From positions 2,914,001 through 2,978,000 of the forward strand of contig OW818688.1 of assembly GCA_942493265.1 (NCBI GenBank): DNA of 64,000 bases, read 5' to 3'. Both the position numbers and the translations under genes were made by a program. Origin of the DNA: UBA12481 sp942493265 (GTDB taxonomy: Bacteria > Bacteroidota > Bacteroidia > Bacteroidales > UBA12481). The stretch's first letter is position 1, and each line of letters begins with the position of its first letter. Under the pieces are notes generated by a model. It was not told the origin of the DNA. It did not search any database and was given only the letters and a program-made list of their open reading frames with translations. Below are positions 1 through 8,445 of this stretch, piece by piece.

Positions 1-1146
1 ATACCTTCTGTGGAAGGAATGAGCCTTATAGGCAGTGAATTCAGCTAATTGAGGAGTCACACTGCTGATACGCGGATTGGTTGAGAAATCAGTCAGTGAA
101 CAAGTTGGATCCAGCCAGTGAAGCGCCTTCTGAAAGTTCTCAATTGCTTTTGTGTATTGCTCGTTTCCTCCAAAATTTGCACCCAGGTTGGCATAATAAG
201 GGGCGGGATTCCTGCCAGACTGTATAGCATAATCCTTTGCTTTGGAGAAGTATACTCTCGCACTGTCAGAATTGCCGAGATATTGGTAACAATGCCCGAT
301 ATTATTAATCACAACGATAAATTCCTGCTTACCCAGCCCCTTTATTTTAGATTTTTCCATATAGGATTGCTTAAAATAGGCCAGCGACTGCTGAAATTGG
401 CCCCTCCTGTTGAATAAGACACCTAATTCATTATAAACTTGTGCTATAGCGGGCAATGTATCCAGAGTCCGATAGATTGTCAGCGATTCAAACAGCACGG
501 AATCCGCCCTTTGGTCAGATTTATTGAGTACAGATAATATAGAACTTAAATCACTCAGGTCCTCTGCCAGTTTCACCGTTCGTCCGATTCTCCGGTTTAA
601 ACTGATCGACCGGTCGAAATTCCTTGAGGATTCAAAAAGGTCGCCAGTTCGTTTATATAATCTCGCCAGCGTACCGTAAGAATCGGCCATAAGAATTCTG
701 TTTAAGGTGCCCGTTGCCGGTCGTACCGAGATGGAGGCAAGGAGGCTGTCGGCTGCCTGGTTGTTTGCATTTGCTGATGCCAGGATAAGCGATTGGAACA
801 ATAATCGGTTTGCACGTGTTTCTGCATTGAATGAAATGCCATCATGAAATCTCAGAAAGTTCTGGTAAGCAGCCTTAGAAGCGGAAAGGCTATCTGACCA
901 GGCAAAGAAAACAGCAGCTTCGAGGCACCTCTCAGCACGCGCAGACGCATTTAAATCAGGCTGATCGGCCAGATATTGGGTAATATATCCGGCAACCTGG
1001 GGTCGGTTTCCCAGAAATGCCATTCTGAATAACCTGGTGGTGTCAAAATTATCCTGAGAGGCGGGATGGTAGGATGCGGCTGGACAGGGTAGGGTTAAGG
1101 CTATAGCAAGTAATTTAATAATCAGTACATTAACTAAATTATTCAT
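1..1146 (-). CDS. Secreted TPR protein, possibly TPR-CHAT type (5' part only)
   Basis: An open frame reads leftward from ATG at 1146 off the window edge, giving 382 codons without a stop. The first ~25 residues form a hydrophobic signal peptide (MNNLVNVLIIKLLAIALTLP). The rest is helical with TPR-like repeats, for example NNIGHCYQYLGNSDSARVYF and a following unit ending AIENFQKALHWLDP. The segment after the last repeat (LDP..., then TNPRISS, then a conserved-looking Lys and Tyr) resembles the linker that leads into the CHAT caspase-like domain in bacterial TPR-CHAT proteins. The CHAT domain itself would lie outside the window, so that part is inference. TPR-containing regulators such as hybrid kinases are the alternative. 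Confidence 0.75.
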   Translation of the reverse strand, partial: MNNLVNVLIIKLLAIALTLPCPAASYHPASQDNFDTTRLFRMAFLGNRPQVAGYITQYLADQPDLNASARAERCLEAAVFFAWSDSLSASKAAYQNFLRFHDGISFNAETRANRLLFQSLILASANANNQAADSLLASISVRPATGTLNRILMADSYGTLARLYKRTGDLFESSRNFDRSISLNRRIGRTVKLAEDLSDLSSILSVLNKSDQRADSVLFESLTIYRTLDTLPAIAQVYNELGVLFNRRGQFQQSLAYFKQSYMEKSKIKGLGKQEFIVVINNIGHCYQYLGNSDSARVYFSKAKDYAIQSGRNPAPYYANLGANFGGNEQYTKAIENFQKALHWLDPTCSLTDFSTNPRISSVTPQLAEFTAYKAHSFHRRY

Positions 1147-1266
1147 GATAATCCTACCGGTAACTTTCCTGACAATAATATTATATTATATATGTATGCT
1201 TTCCAAGTCCCTGAACGTTAAATGTTAAAATATAGCTGTTTATCAAAATAATTCAAAAAGACGGGT

Positions 1267-1274
1267 TACCTTTG
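1267..1274 (+). promoter_or_regulatory. TAnnTTTG -7 promoter box
   Basis: TACCTTTG matches the Bacteroidota -7 consensus TAnnTTTG and lies 60 bases upstream of the ATG at 1335. No convincing -33 TTTG partner is visible; TGTTTA at 1237-1242 is the nearest. It would give a leader of about 55 nt. Confidence 0.5.
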
Positions 1275-1319
1275 ACCCCAAATCAGGATTAATGAAGGCA
1301 AAGCAGATCCTAGATCTTT

Positions 1320-1326
1320 AAGGAGG
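1320..1326 (+). promoter_or_regulatory. Strong Shine-Dalgarno sequence AAGGAGG
   Basis: AAGGAGG is a full match to the anti-SD core and is spaced 8 nt from the ATG at 1335. The surrounding genes have A/T-rich, SD-poor leaders, as is usual in Bacteroidota, so this site stands out and also fixes the start of the gene. Confidence 0.7.
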
Positions 1327-1334
1327 GTTTAATT

Positions 1335-1814
1335 ATGAAAAAACACATCAAGTCGATTATCCTATGTGGATTCGTATCATTTTTTGTGATGGGTATTCAA
1401 GCTCAAAACTGTAAGAATGATAATGATTTGGACAATTCCGCGAATACGCCAGTTGAAATTATTAAGGGAACAGTGATTGATTTCAACAATGACGGTGTCT
1501 GGGATTTTGTGACATTCGGATTGGACGGTCCGGCTTCCTATAAGGTTTCCACGGTTGAGCTGGGGGATGAGAACGGTAACATGCTGGTTGAGATTGGTAG
1601 TTTTTCCAGTTTTTCTAAGGAAGGGGAAGCCTGGTATGTAATAAATCTGAATGACATTAAAACACCCATGGATTTTACTTTGAGGGTTCATGTCGTGAAG
1701 CACAAGGCATCCAAAACCGATGGAAGTGACCTGTCTGCTACAGCTGCCGGTACCGGTACTACCGCTTTACCTCTTGATCCTGAAGAGACCATTTTGATTG
1801 TTAAGTATCCGTAA
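1335..1814 (+). CDS. Small secreted protein of unknown function
   Basis: The protein has 159 residues with a clear N-terminal signal peptide ending near GIQAQ (residue ~24), so it is probably exported. I do not recognise the family. The mature part has an Asp/Asn-rich stretch (DFNNDGVWDFVTFGLDG, residues ~50-66) that resembles a calcium-binding or VCBS-type loop, then mixed beta-like sequence and a Thr/Gly/Ala-rich tail. It is monocistronic: a promoter-like box and a strong SD precede it and a hairpin terminator follows within 30 bases. Expression may be high, judged from the SD. The gene is intact and long enough to be real. Confidence 0.8.
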   Translation: MKKHIKSIILCGFVSFFVMGIQAQNCKNDNDLDNSANTPVEIIKGTVIDFNNDGVWDFVTFGLDGPASYKVSTVELGDENGNMLVEIGSFSSFSKEGEAWYVINLNDIKTPMDFTLRVHVVKHKASKTDGSDLSATAAGTGTTALPLDPEETILIVKYP

Positions 1815-1843
1815 CCCGGATTCAATCAGGTCAATGATCTTAT

Positions 1844-1870
1844 AGTCCCGTTCATGCGGGACTTTTTTTT
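1844..1870 (+). terminator. Rho-independent terminator
   Basis: Stem AGTCCCG (1844-1850) pairs with CGGGACT (1857-1863), with a 6-nt loop and an eight-T run after it. It closes the small secreted-protein gene and separates it from the ribosomal superoperon. Confidence 0.85.
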
Positions 1871-1911
1871 GGATATTTTTCATTGACGTTCGTTTTTGTG
1901 AAAAAAACTTT

Positions 1912-1919
1912 TACCTTTG
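1912..1919 (+). promoter_or_regulatory. TAnnTTTG box of the ribosomal superoperon
   Basis: TACCTTTG lies 46 bases upstream of the rpsL start, just past the preceding terminator. TTG elements at 1883-1885 and 1896-1898 are the only -33 candidates and neither has ideal spacing. It is the only good promoter match I see before the 33-gene cluster. Confidence 0.6.
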
Positions 1920-1964
1920 CGAACCATTTTGTTAAAAACAGACGGGTTTTAAAAATAGCTCATA

Positions 1965-2339
1965 ATGCCTACGATACAGCAATTAGTTAGAAAAGGAAGA
2001 ATCAGCAAAGATGAAAAGAGCAAAGCTCCGGCTCTTGATTCTTGTCCTCAGCGTAGAGGAGTTTGTGTCAGGGTTTATACTACAACTCCCAAGAAGCCAA
2101 ACTCTGCGATGCGTAAAGTAGCCAGGGTTCGGTTGACTAACCAGAAGGAAGTCAACGTATATATCCCGGGTGAAGGTCACAATCTGCAGGAGCACTCCAT
2201 TGTGCTTGTCCGCGGCGGAAGGGTTAAAGATCTTCCGGGTGTTCGTTACCATATGGTAAGGGGTACATTAGACGCTGCCGGTGTTGATGGCAGAAAACAG
2301 AGAAGATCTAAATACGGCGCTAAAAGGCCTAAAAAATAG
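1965..2339 (+). CDS. rpsL: 30S ribosomal protein S12
   Basis: The 124-residue protein aligns along its length with bacterial S12, a decoding-centre protein of the small subunit. The TTTPKKPNSA and RGGRVKDLPG loops are intact. Lys43 and Lys88 (Met counted), where streptomycin-resistance substitutions usually fall, are wild type, and Asp89, the usual methylthiolation site, is present. It is the first gene of the str-S10-spc-alpha cluster and is followed by rpsG after 25 nt. Confidence 0.98.
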   Translation: MPTIQQLVRKGRISKDEKSKAPALDSCPQRRGVCVRVYTTTPKKPNSAMRKVARVRLTNQKEVNVYIPGEGHNLQEHSIVLVRGGRVKDLPGVRYHMVRGTLDAAGVDGRKQRRSKYGAKRPKK

Positions 2340-2364
2340 TCCGTTAAAGTAAGGAATTTGTTCC

Positions 2365-2841
2365 ATGAGAAAAGCAAGAGCCAAAAAGAATATAGTACTG
2401 CCGGATCCCAAATTTGGTGATATCCGCGTAACCCGCTTTGTAAATGACCTGATGTACAGCGGGAAAAAAAGTATTGCTTTTGCCAATTTCTACGATGCTT
2501 TGGAATTGGTAGAAAAGAAAACTCAGGAAAGCGGAATGTCCGCACTTGATGTTTGGAAAAAGGCACTGGAAAATATCACACCTGCTGTGGAAGTAAAAAG
2601 CCGCAGGGTGGGTGGTGCAACATTCCAGGTTCCAATGGAAATCCGGCCTGACCGGAAAATCTCTATTGGCAACAAGAACTTGATCGCCTTCGCACGGAAA
2701 CGTTCCGGGCGGTCGATGAGTGAGAAATTAGCTGCAGAAATTGTAGCTGCATTTAACGAAGAAGGCGCAGCTTTCAAGAAAAAGGAAGATACGCACAGAA
2801 TGGCCGAAGCAAACCGGGCATTCGCGCATTTCCGGTTTTAA
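2365..2841 (+). CDS. rpsG: 30S ribosomal protein S7
   Basis: At 158 residues this has the normal length of S7, which nucleates assembly of the 30S head and contacts the mRNA exit region. Typical S7 segments such as NDLMYSGKKSIA, VEVKSRRVGGATFQVP and the C-terminal EANRAFAHFRF are present. It sits between rpsL and fusA as in the classical str operon. Confidence 0.98.
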   Translation: MRKARAKKNIVLPDPKFGDIRVTRFVNDLMYSGKKSIAFANFYDALELVEKKTQESGMSALDVWKKALENITPAVEVKSRRVGGATFQVPMEIRPDRKISIGNKNLIAFARKRSGRSMSEKLAAEIVAAFNEEGAAFKKKEDTHRMAEANRAFAHFRF

Positions 2842-2870
2842 CCGGAGCATAAGTTCTTTGACACGTTGGG

Positions 2871-4976
2871 ATGGCACTAGATCTCTCTTATACCAGAAAC
2901 ATCGGTATAATGGCCCACATTGATGCGGGAAAAACCACTACTACCGAGAGGATTCTGTTTTACACCGGAATTAATCACCGGATGGGAGAAGTTCATGACG
3001 GTGCTGCAACTATGGACTGGATGGTGCAGGAGCAGGAACGTGGTATAACCATAACCTCTGCTGCTACTACTACCTGGTGGAAATACGACGGGCAAAACTA
3101 TAAGTTCAATATTATAGATACCCCCGGTCACGTAGATTTCACAGTCGAAGTTGAAAGGTCACTTCGCGTGCTCGATGGAGCCATCGCAGTTTTTTGCGGT
3201 GTCAGCGGAGTAGAACCGCAATCTGAGACAGTCTGGCATCAGGCTGACAAATACAAGGTTCCAAGAATCGCATTTGTTAATAAGATGGACAGACCAGGCG
3301 CCGATTTTATCGGAGTACTGAATGAGATGAAGGAGAAACTGGGGGCAAAACCGCTGGCAATCCAAATTCCTATCGGCACTGAAGATAAGTTTACCGGTGT
3401 TATCGACCTGATCCAAAATAAGGCCCTTATCTGGCCGGTAGATGATTCTCTGGGTGCACACCCCGGGATTCTGCCAATACCTCCGGATATGGTTGAACAA
3501 GCTGAAGAATGGAGAAACATATTGATTGAATCAGTATGTGAAACAGATGACCTGCTTTTGGAAAGATTTTTCGATGATAAGGATAGTATTCAGGCCAATG
3601 ATCTGCTGGCTGCAATCCGGAAAGCGACCCTGAACAGGGTACTGATTCCGGTCCTTTGTGGTTCAGCTTTTAAAAATAAGGGCGTGCAGCCTCTGCTTAA
3701 TGCAATTGCTGCTTTCTTACCAAGCCCGGTTGATGTTGGTGCGGTTCAGGGTTTCGACCCTCTTACCAATCTCCAAATTAACCTGGAACCTGATTCGACC
3801 GCACCTTTTGCAGCACTCGCTTTTAAAATTGCTACTGACCCATTTGTCGGCCGTTTGGCTTACATGAGGGTTTACTCCGGGACAATCCATTCGGGAGCCA
3901 CTGTTATAAACATGCGTACCGAAAAAAGAGAAAGGATTACCCGATTATATCAAATGCATGCGAATAAGCAGAATCCGCGAGATCAGGTAGAGGCAGGTGA
4001 TATTTGTGCAGCAGTCGGATTTAAAGATATTAGAACCGGCGATACGCTGTGTGAAGACAATCATCGTGTACTGCTTGAGTCGATCAGTTTTCCTGAACCT
4101 GTTCTGGGTATGGCTGTTGAAGCAAGAACCCAGGATGATATGGCAAAGCTTACTGAAGCGCTTCAAAAACTGGTAGAAGAAGATCCAACTTTCAGGGTTA
4201 AAATTGATGAGGAATCCGGCCAAACCGTTTTAAGCGGGATGGGGGAACTCCACCTCGAAATTATCCTTGACAGACTCAAAAGGGAATTCAAACTTGAAAT
4301 TAACCGCGGTCTTCCGCAGGTTGCTTATAAGGAAGCTATCCGGCAGGAAACTGAAATGCATACCATTTTCAGGAAAGATACCGGTGGGAAAAACCTATTC
4401 GCTGAGATACGCGTAAAGATTTCACCCGAAACTTCTTTAAAAGGTCTTGACTTCATTTCAGAACTTAAGCCGGACGAACTACCCAAATCATATATTGCCG
4501 CTATTGAACGTGGATTCAAAAATGCAATGAATAGTGGTGTATTAGCCGGATTTCCCCTGAACAAATTGAAAGTAACATTAACGGGTGGATCTTTTCACCC
4601 AGTCGATTCAGATGATCTTTCATTTGAAATCGCTGCTCAAAAGGCATTTCGTGAAGGTTGTGAGAAATCACGGCCGGTTCTGCTGGAACCAATCATGAGC
4701 CTTGAAGTAGTTTCCCCTGAAGAATTTGTCGGAGATGTAATTGCCGATCTCAACAAAAGGCGTGGACAAGTTGCCGGGATGGAAAACAAACCCGGCGGCC
4801 GTGTAGTTAAAGCCACTGTACCTTTGTCCGAACAAGTCGGATATGTAACGGTACTCAGGACATTAACCTCCGGCCGGGCCAGCTCAACTATGGAAGTATC
4901 TCATTACGATGAAGTACCCCGTGAAATTGCCATCGCCGTGTTACAAAAAGTATTTGGAAGAGTGGATTTATTGTAG
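2871..4976 (+). CDS. fusA: Translation elongation factor G
   Basis: This 701-residue GTPase drives ribosomal translocation. The G1 loop AHIDAGKTT is at residues 15-23, DTPGHVDF at 83-90 and NKMD at 137-140, followed by the normal domains II-V (RGQVAGMENK-type segment near residue 635). Its place behind rpsL-rpsG marks it as the main EF-G rather than a paralogue. No tuf follows; rpsJ begins 16 nt downstream, which is the usual Bacteroidota arrangement in which EF-Tu is encoded elsewhere. Confidence 0.98.
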   Translation: MALDLSYTRNIGIMAHIDAGKTTTTERILFYTGINHRMGEVHDGAATMDWMVQEQERGITITSAATTTWWKYDGQNYKFNIIDTPGHVDFTVEVERSLRVLDGAIAVFCGVSGVEPQSETVWHQADKYKVPRIAFVNKMDRPGADFIGVLNEMKEKLGAKPLAIQIPIGTEDKFTGVIDLIQNKALIWPVDDSLGAHPGILPIPPDMVEQAEEWRNILIESVCETDDLLLERFFDDKDSIQANDLLAAIRKATLNRVLIPVLCGSAFKNKGVQPLLNAIAAFLPSPVDVGAVQGFDPLTNLQINLEPDSTAPFAALAFKIATDPFVGRLAYMRVYSGTIHSGATVINMRTEKRERITRLYQMHANKQNPRDQVEAGDICAAVGFKDIRTGDTLCEDNHRVLLESISFPEPVLGMAVEARTQDDMAKLTEALQKLVEEDPTFRVKIDEESGQTVLSGMGELHLEIILDRLKREFKLEINRGLPQVAYKEAIRQETEMHTIFRKDTGGKNLFAEIRVKISPETSLKGLDFISELKPDELPKSYIAAIERGFKNAMNSGVLAGFPLNKLKVTLTGGSFHPVDSDDLSFEIAAQKAFREGCEKSRPVLLEPIMSLEVVSPEEFVGDVIADLNKRRGQVAGMENKPGGRVVKATVPLSEQVGYVTVLRTLTSGRASSTMEVSHYDEVPREIAIAVLQKVFGRVDLL

Positions 4977-4992
4977 ATAAATACATATAGGA

Positions 4993-5298
4993 ATGAGTCA
5001 GAAAATTAGAATCAAGTTGAAGTCTTACGATCACAACCTCGCAGATAAGTCTGCTGAGAAAATCGTAAAAACGGTAAAGAGCACCGGTGCCGTTGTTAGC
5101 GGTCCCATACCGCTTCCTACCCATACAAGGGTTTTTACTGTTCTGAGATCAACTTTCGTGAACAAAAAATCGAGGGAACAATTTCAGCTGAGCTCATACA
5201 AACGGCTGATTGATATTTATGGTTCAACAGCGAAGACTATCGATGCGCTGATGAAACTGGAGCTGCCCAGCGGAGTAGAAGTTGAAATAAAAGTATAA
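4993..5298 (+). CDS. rpsJ: 30S ribosomal protein S10
   Basis: At 101 residues it has the normal S10 length and begins SQKIRIKLKSYDHNLADKSA, the signature of the family. S10 belongs to the 30S head and, as NusE, also takes part in transcription antitermination. It opens the S10 section, directly behind fusA. Confidence 0.98.
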   Translation: MSQKIRIKLKSYDHNLADKSAEKIVKTVKSTGAVVSGPIPLPTHTRVFTVLRSTFVNKKSREQFQLSSYKRLIDIYGSTAKTIDALMKLELPSGVEVEIKV

Positions 5299-5316
5299 TT
5301 CTAAGAGCTAATAAAA

Positions 5317-5937
5317 ATGCAAGGCTTAATCGGGAAAAAGATCGGGATGACTTCAGTCTTCGCTGCTGATGGGAAAAATGTACCATGCACCGTTATTGAA
5401 GTGGGTCCTTGTGTGGTTACCCAGATCAAAACCCACGAAACAGATGGGTATGAAGCTGTGCAGGTGGCCTTCGACGATAAAAAGGAGAAGAACACCCCAA
5501 AACCGATGTTGGGCCATTTTAAAAAGGCCAACACCACACCAAAACGTGAAGTTGCCGAGTTCCAAAAGGATAACGGCGAAGTACTGAAACTCGGGGATGT
5601 TTTAACAGTCGATAATTTTAGCAATGATCGCTGGGTAGACGTCACAGGAATATCTAAAGGAAAAGGATTCCAGGGTGTTATCAAACGCCATGGTTTCGGA
5701 GGGGTTGGAGATGCAACGCACGGTCAGCATAATCGCTTGCGTGCACCGGGTTCACTCGGAGCATCATCCTATCCCAGCCGCGTTTTTAAAGGGATGAGAA
5801 TGGCCGGCCATACTGGTGTCAATACAGTCAAGCTGCTGAGTCTTCAGGTCCTGAAAATTGTTCCGGAACATAACCTGATGATCGTCAAAGGGTCCATTCC
5901 TGGTGCTAAAGGTTCTTACGTAATAATTGAGAAGTGA
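5317..5937 (+). CDS. rplC: 50S ribosomal protein L3
   Basis: This 206-residue protein starts MQGLIGKKIGMTSVF and carries the L3 loop KGKGFQGVIKRHGFGG that reaches towards the peptidyl-transferase centre. The loop that holds the PrmB-methylated Gln150 in E. coli reads GSLGASSYPS here, with no Gln at that spot, so that modification is unlikely. The stop TGA shares its A with the rplD ATG. Confidence 0.97.
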   Translation: MQGLIGKKIGMTSVFAADGKNVPCTVIEVGPCVVTQIKTHETDGYEAVQVAFDDKKEKNTPKPMLGHFKKANTTPKREVAEFQKDNGEVLKLGDVLTVDNFSNDRWVDVTGISKGKGFQGVIKRHGFGGVGDATHGQHNRLRAPGSLGASSYPSRVFKGMRMAGHTGVNTVKLLSLQVLKIVPEHNLMIVKGSIPGAKGSYVIIEK

Positions 5938-6566
5938 TGAAATTAGCAGTATACAAGACTTCCGGCGAAGAGACCGGGCGAACCGTGGAGCTGCGCGACG
6001 ATGTTTTTGGCATCAGTCCGAATGATCATGCAATCTATTTAGATGTAAAGCAATTCATGGCCAATAAGCGCCAGGGAACGCATAAGTCTAAAGAACGCAA
6101 CGAGATTCAGGGTAGTTCCAAGAAGATCAAAAAGCAAAAAGGTACCGGCGGAGCACGTGCCGGTAATATCAAGTCGCCACTGTTTCGGGGAGGTGGACGG
6201 GTTTTCGGACCGGTTCCACGTGATTACAGTTTTAAACTGAATAAAAAAGTGAAGATTCTTGCCCGTAAATCTGCCCTCGCTTACAAAGCGCAAGGTTCAC
6301 AGATTGTGGTAGTTGAGGACTTCCTTATGGACGAACCAAAGACCCGTACGATGGTCGAGATCAAGCAAAACCTCAAAGCAGAGAACAAAAAAATGTTATT
6401 GGTTTTAAATCAACCGAATAAAAACATATATTTGTCCTCTCGAAATTTGCAGGGTATCAAAGTTATAATGGTCTCGGATCTAAACACTTATGATATATTA
6501 AATGCTTCATCTGTAGCCTTCCTGGAGAGTTCGATTGAAGCTTTGAATGAAAATTTCGGACAATAA
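5937..6566 (+). CDS. rplD: 50S ribosomal protein L4
   Basis: L4 lines the peptide exit tunnel and in some bacteria regulates its own operon. I start it at ATG 5937, overlapping the rplC stop by one base (TGATG), rather than at the in-frame GTG at 5934, giving 209 residues. The extended tunnel loop (KKQKGTGGARAGNIKSP, then FGPVPRDYSFKLNKK) is intact. Confidence 0.97.
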   Translation: MKLAVYKTSGEETGRTVELRDDVFGISPNDHAIYLDVKQFMANKRQGTHKSKERNEIQGSSKKIKKQKGTGGARAGNIKSPLFRGGGRVFGPVPRDYSFKLNKKVKILARKSALAYKAQGSQIVVVEDFLMDEPKTRTMVEIKQNLKAENKKMLLVLNQPNKNIYLSSRNLQGIKVIMVSDLNTYDILNASSVAFLESSIEALNENFGQ

Positions 6567-6578
6567 CAACTGGTAAAA

Positions 6579-6869
6579 ATGGATATTCTGATCAAGCCGA
6601 TTGTAACGGAGAAAATGACGGGGCAGACCGAAACCCTTAAGTGCTACGGTTTTATCGTAGACAAAAGGGCCAATAAGAACCAGATTAAAACTGCTGTACA
6701 GGAAATGTACGGGGTTTCAGTTGTTTCCGTAAACACAATGCGTTACGGTGGCAAAGCGAAATCAAGATTCTCACGTGCCGGAGTGGTTCGTGGAAAAAGC
6801 AGCGCTTTCAAGAAAGCGATTGTAGGTCTCATTGAAGGAGATGTCATAGATTTTTACAGCAATATTTAA
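6579..6869 (+). CDS. rplW: 50S ribosomal protein L23
   Basis: A 96-residue L23, beginning MDILIKPIVTEKMTGQTE. It sits at the tunnel exit, where trigger factor and SRP dock. The family's central VNTMRYGGKAK-type loop is present. It is spaced 12 nt behind rplD and 7 nt ahead of rplB. Confidence 0.97.
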   Translation: MDILIKPIVTEKMTGQTETLKCYGFIVDKRANKNQIKTAVQEMYGVSVVSVNTMRYGGKAKSRFSRAGVVRGKSSAFKKAIVGLIEGDVIDFYSNI

Positions 6870-6876
6870 CTAAGCA

Positions 6877-7701
6877 ATGGCAGTTCGCACTTTTAATCCC
6901 GTAACACCGGGGCAGAGAAAAAAGGTTATCGGAACGTATGAGGAAATCACTCACACGGGCCCCGAAAAATCTTTGTTGAAGCCAGCTAGGAGATCTGGTG
7001 GGCGGAACAATAGCGGCCGGATGACCATGAGGTATCTTGGCGGCGGTCACAAACAAATGTATCGCGTTATCGACTTTAAAAGAGATAAAGACGGTATCCC
7101 GGCTAAAGTTTCGACCATAGAATACGATCCAAACCGTACAGCAAGAATTGCTTTATTGGTTTATGCTGACGGAGAAAAACGGTATATCATTGCCCCTAAC
7201 GGGTTAAATGTTGGCCAGGAATTGATGTCAGGATCAGGTATAGCTCCGGAGATTGGCAATAGTCTTCCTCTTGGTGAAATACCTCTGGGTACCATCGTTC
7301 ATAATATTGAGCTTCGTCCCGGACAGGGTGGTGCCATGGCAAGAGGGGCCGGAACCTATGCCCAGATCGTTTCAAGAGAAGGTCGCTACGCAATTGTTAA
7401 GCTTCCTTCAGGCGAAACCAGATTGGTTCTTGTCGCTTGTCGCGCTACCGTTGGAACCGTTTCTAATTCGGATCATGGTTTGGAAAGCGATGGTAAAGCC
7501 GGTCGCGTTAGATGGCAGGGACGACGTCCGAGAGTAAGGGGCGTGGTTATGAACCCGGTTGATCACCCGATGGGTGGTGGAGAAGGCCGTGCATCTGGCG
7601 GACACCCACGCTCCAGAAAAGGGTTATTGGCTAAAGGCTATAAAACCCGTCATCCGAAGAAATCGTCCTCGAAGTTTATCCTTGAAAGACGTAAAAAGTA
7701 A
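6877..7701 (+). CDS. rplB: 50S ribosomal protein L2
   Basis: At 274 residues this is a normal L2, needed for subunit association and peptidyl-transferase function. The Gly/Arg-rich N-terminal part (GGRNNSGRMTMRYLGGGHK) and the C-terminal signature MNPVDHPMGGGEGRASGG, which contains the conserved His facing the catalytic centre, are intact. Confidence 0.98.
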   Translation: MAVRTFNPVTPGQRKKVIGTYEEITHTGPEKSLLKPARRSGGRNNSGRMTMRYLGGGHKQMYRVIDFKRDKDGIPAKVSTIEYDPNRTARIALLVYADGEKRYIIAPNGLNVGQELMSGSGIAPEIGNSLPLGEIPLGTIVHNIELRPGQGGAMARGAGTYAQIVSREGRYAIVKLPSGETRLVLVACRATVGTVSNSDHGLESDGKAGRVRWQGRRPRVRGVVMNPVDHPMGGGEGRASGGHPRSRKGLLAKGYKTRHPKKSSSKFILERRKK

Positions 7702-7719
7702 CTGATAATAAACTACTGT

Positions 7720-7989
7720 ATGAGCCGATCATTAAAAAAAGGTCCTTTTATCGAATTCAGCTTGGAGAAGAAGATTCTGGCCTTGAATGCAGCCGCTAAA
7801 AAATCGGTTGTTAAAACATGGGCAAGAAGAAGCATAATCTCACCTGATTTTGTTGGACATACTGTTGCTGTTCATAATGGGAATAAGTTTATTCCGGTTT
7901 ACATCACAGAAAATATGGTAGGGCATAAACTTGGAGAATTCGCACCAACCCGGATTTTCAGAGGTCATGCCGGTAACCGGAAGAGATAG
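7720..7989 (+). CDS. rpsS: 30S ribosomal protein S19
   Basis: The 89-residue protein begins MSRSLKKGPFIEFSLEKKI and carries the S19 core (TWARRSIISPDFVGHTVAVHNG; KLGEFAPTRIFRGHAG). It pairs with S13 in the 30S head near the A site. It lies between rplB and rplV as in other S10 operons. Confidence 0.98.
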   Translation: MSRSLKKGPFIEFSLEKKILALNAAAKKSVVKTWARRSIISPDFVGHTVAVHNGNKFIPVYITENMVGHKLGEFAPTRIFRGHAGNRKR

Positions 7990-8028
7990 TAGAATTTTGC
8001 ATTAGCGAGAAGATAAAAACTCAGAAAA

Positions 8029-8445
8029 ATGGGATCCAGAAAGCAAGAAGCGGCAAATCGGAATAAAGAAGAGCGGAAATCACTATTTCTGGCTGCTTTG
8101 AATAACAATCCGACCTCCCCGCGCAAGATGAGGCTGGTTGCCGATATGATCCGGGGGATGGAAGTAAAGCGGGCATTGGATGTTCTGCGTTACAACCCGA
8201 AAGAAGCCTCCCGTAAATTAGAGAAGCTCCTCATGTCGGCCATCGCAAACTGGCAGGCAAAAAATGACGGGGTTCGTATCGAAGACAGTCATTTATATGT
8301 GAAACAAGTATTTGTGGACTCGGCACGAATCCTGAAAAGGTTACGCCCCGCCCCACAAGGTCGCGGACACAGGATCAAAAAACGTTCCAACCACGTGACA
8401 ATTTATCTGGACAGTCGTAAACAAGTCGAAAAAACGGACGCATAG
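8029..8445 (+). CDS. rplV: 50S ribosomal protein L22
   Basis: At 138 residues it is longer than E. coli L22 (110) because of a charged N-terminal extension of about 25 residues before the core NPTSPRKMRLVADMIRG. The beta-hairpin that narrows the exit tunnel (RPAPQGRGHRIKKRSNHVT) is present. A downstream start is not obvious, so I keep the long form. The stop codon abuts the rpsC ATG. Confidence 0.95.
   Translation: MGSRKQEAANRNKEERKSLFLAALNNNPTSPRKMRLVADMIRGMEVKRALDVLRYNPKEASRKLEKLLMSAIANWQAKNDGVRIEDSHLYVKQVFVDSARILKRLRPAPQGRGHRIKKRSNHVTIYLDSRKQVEKTDA

Noticed and set aside
1377..1703. 108-codon minus-strand frame inside the small secreted-protein gene
   Set aside because: The plus frame has a signal peptide, SD, promoter box and terminator; the antisense frame has none of these.
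4977..4992. Missing tuf between fusA and rpsJ
   Set aside because: Considered as a deletion, but the absence of tuf from this place is normal in Bacteroidota.
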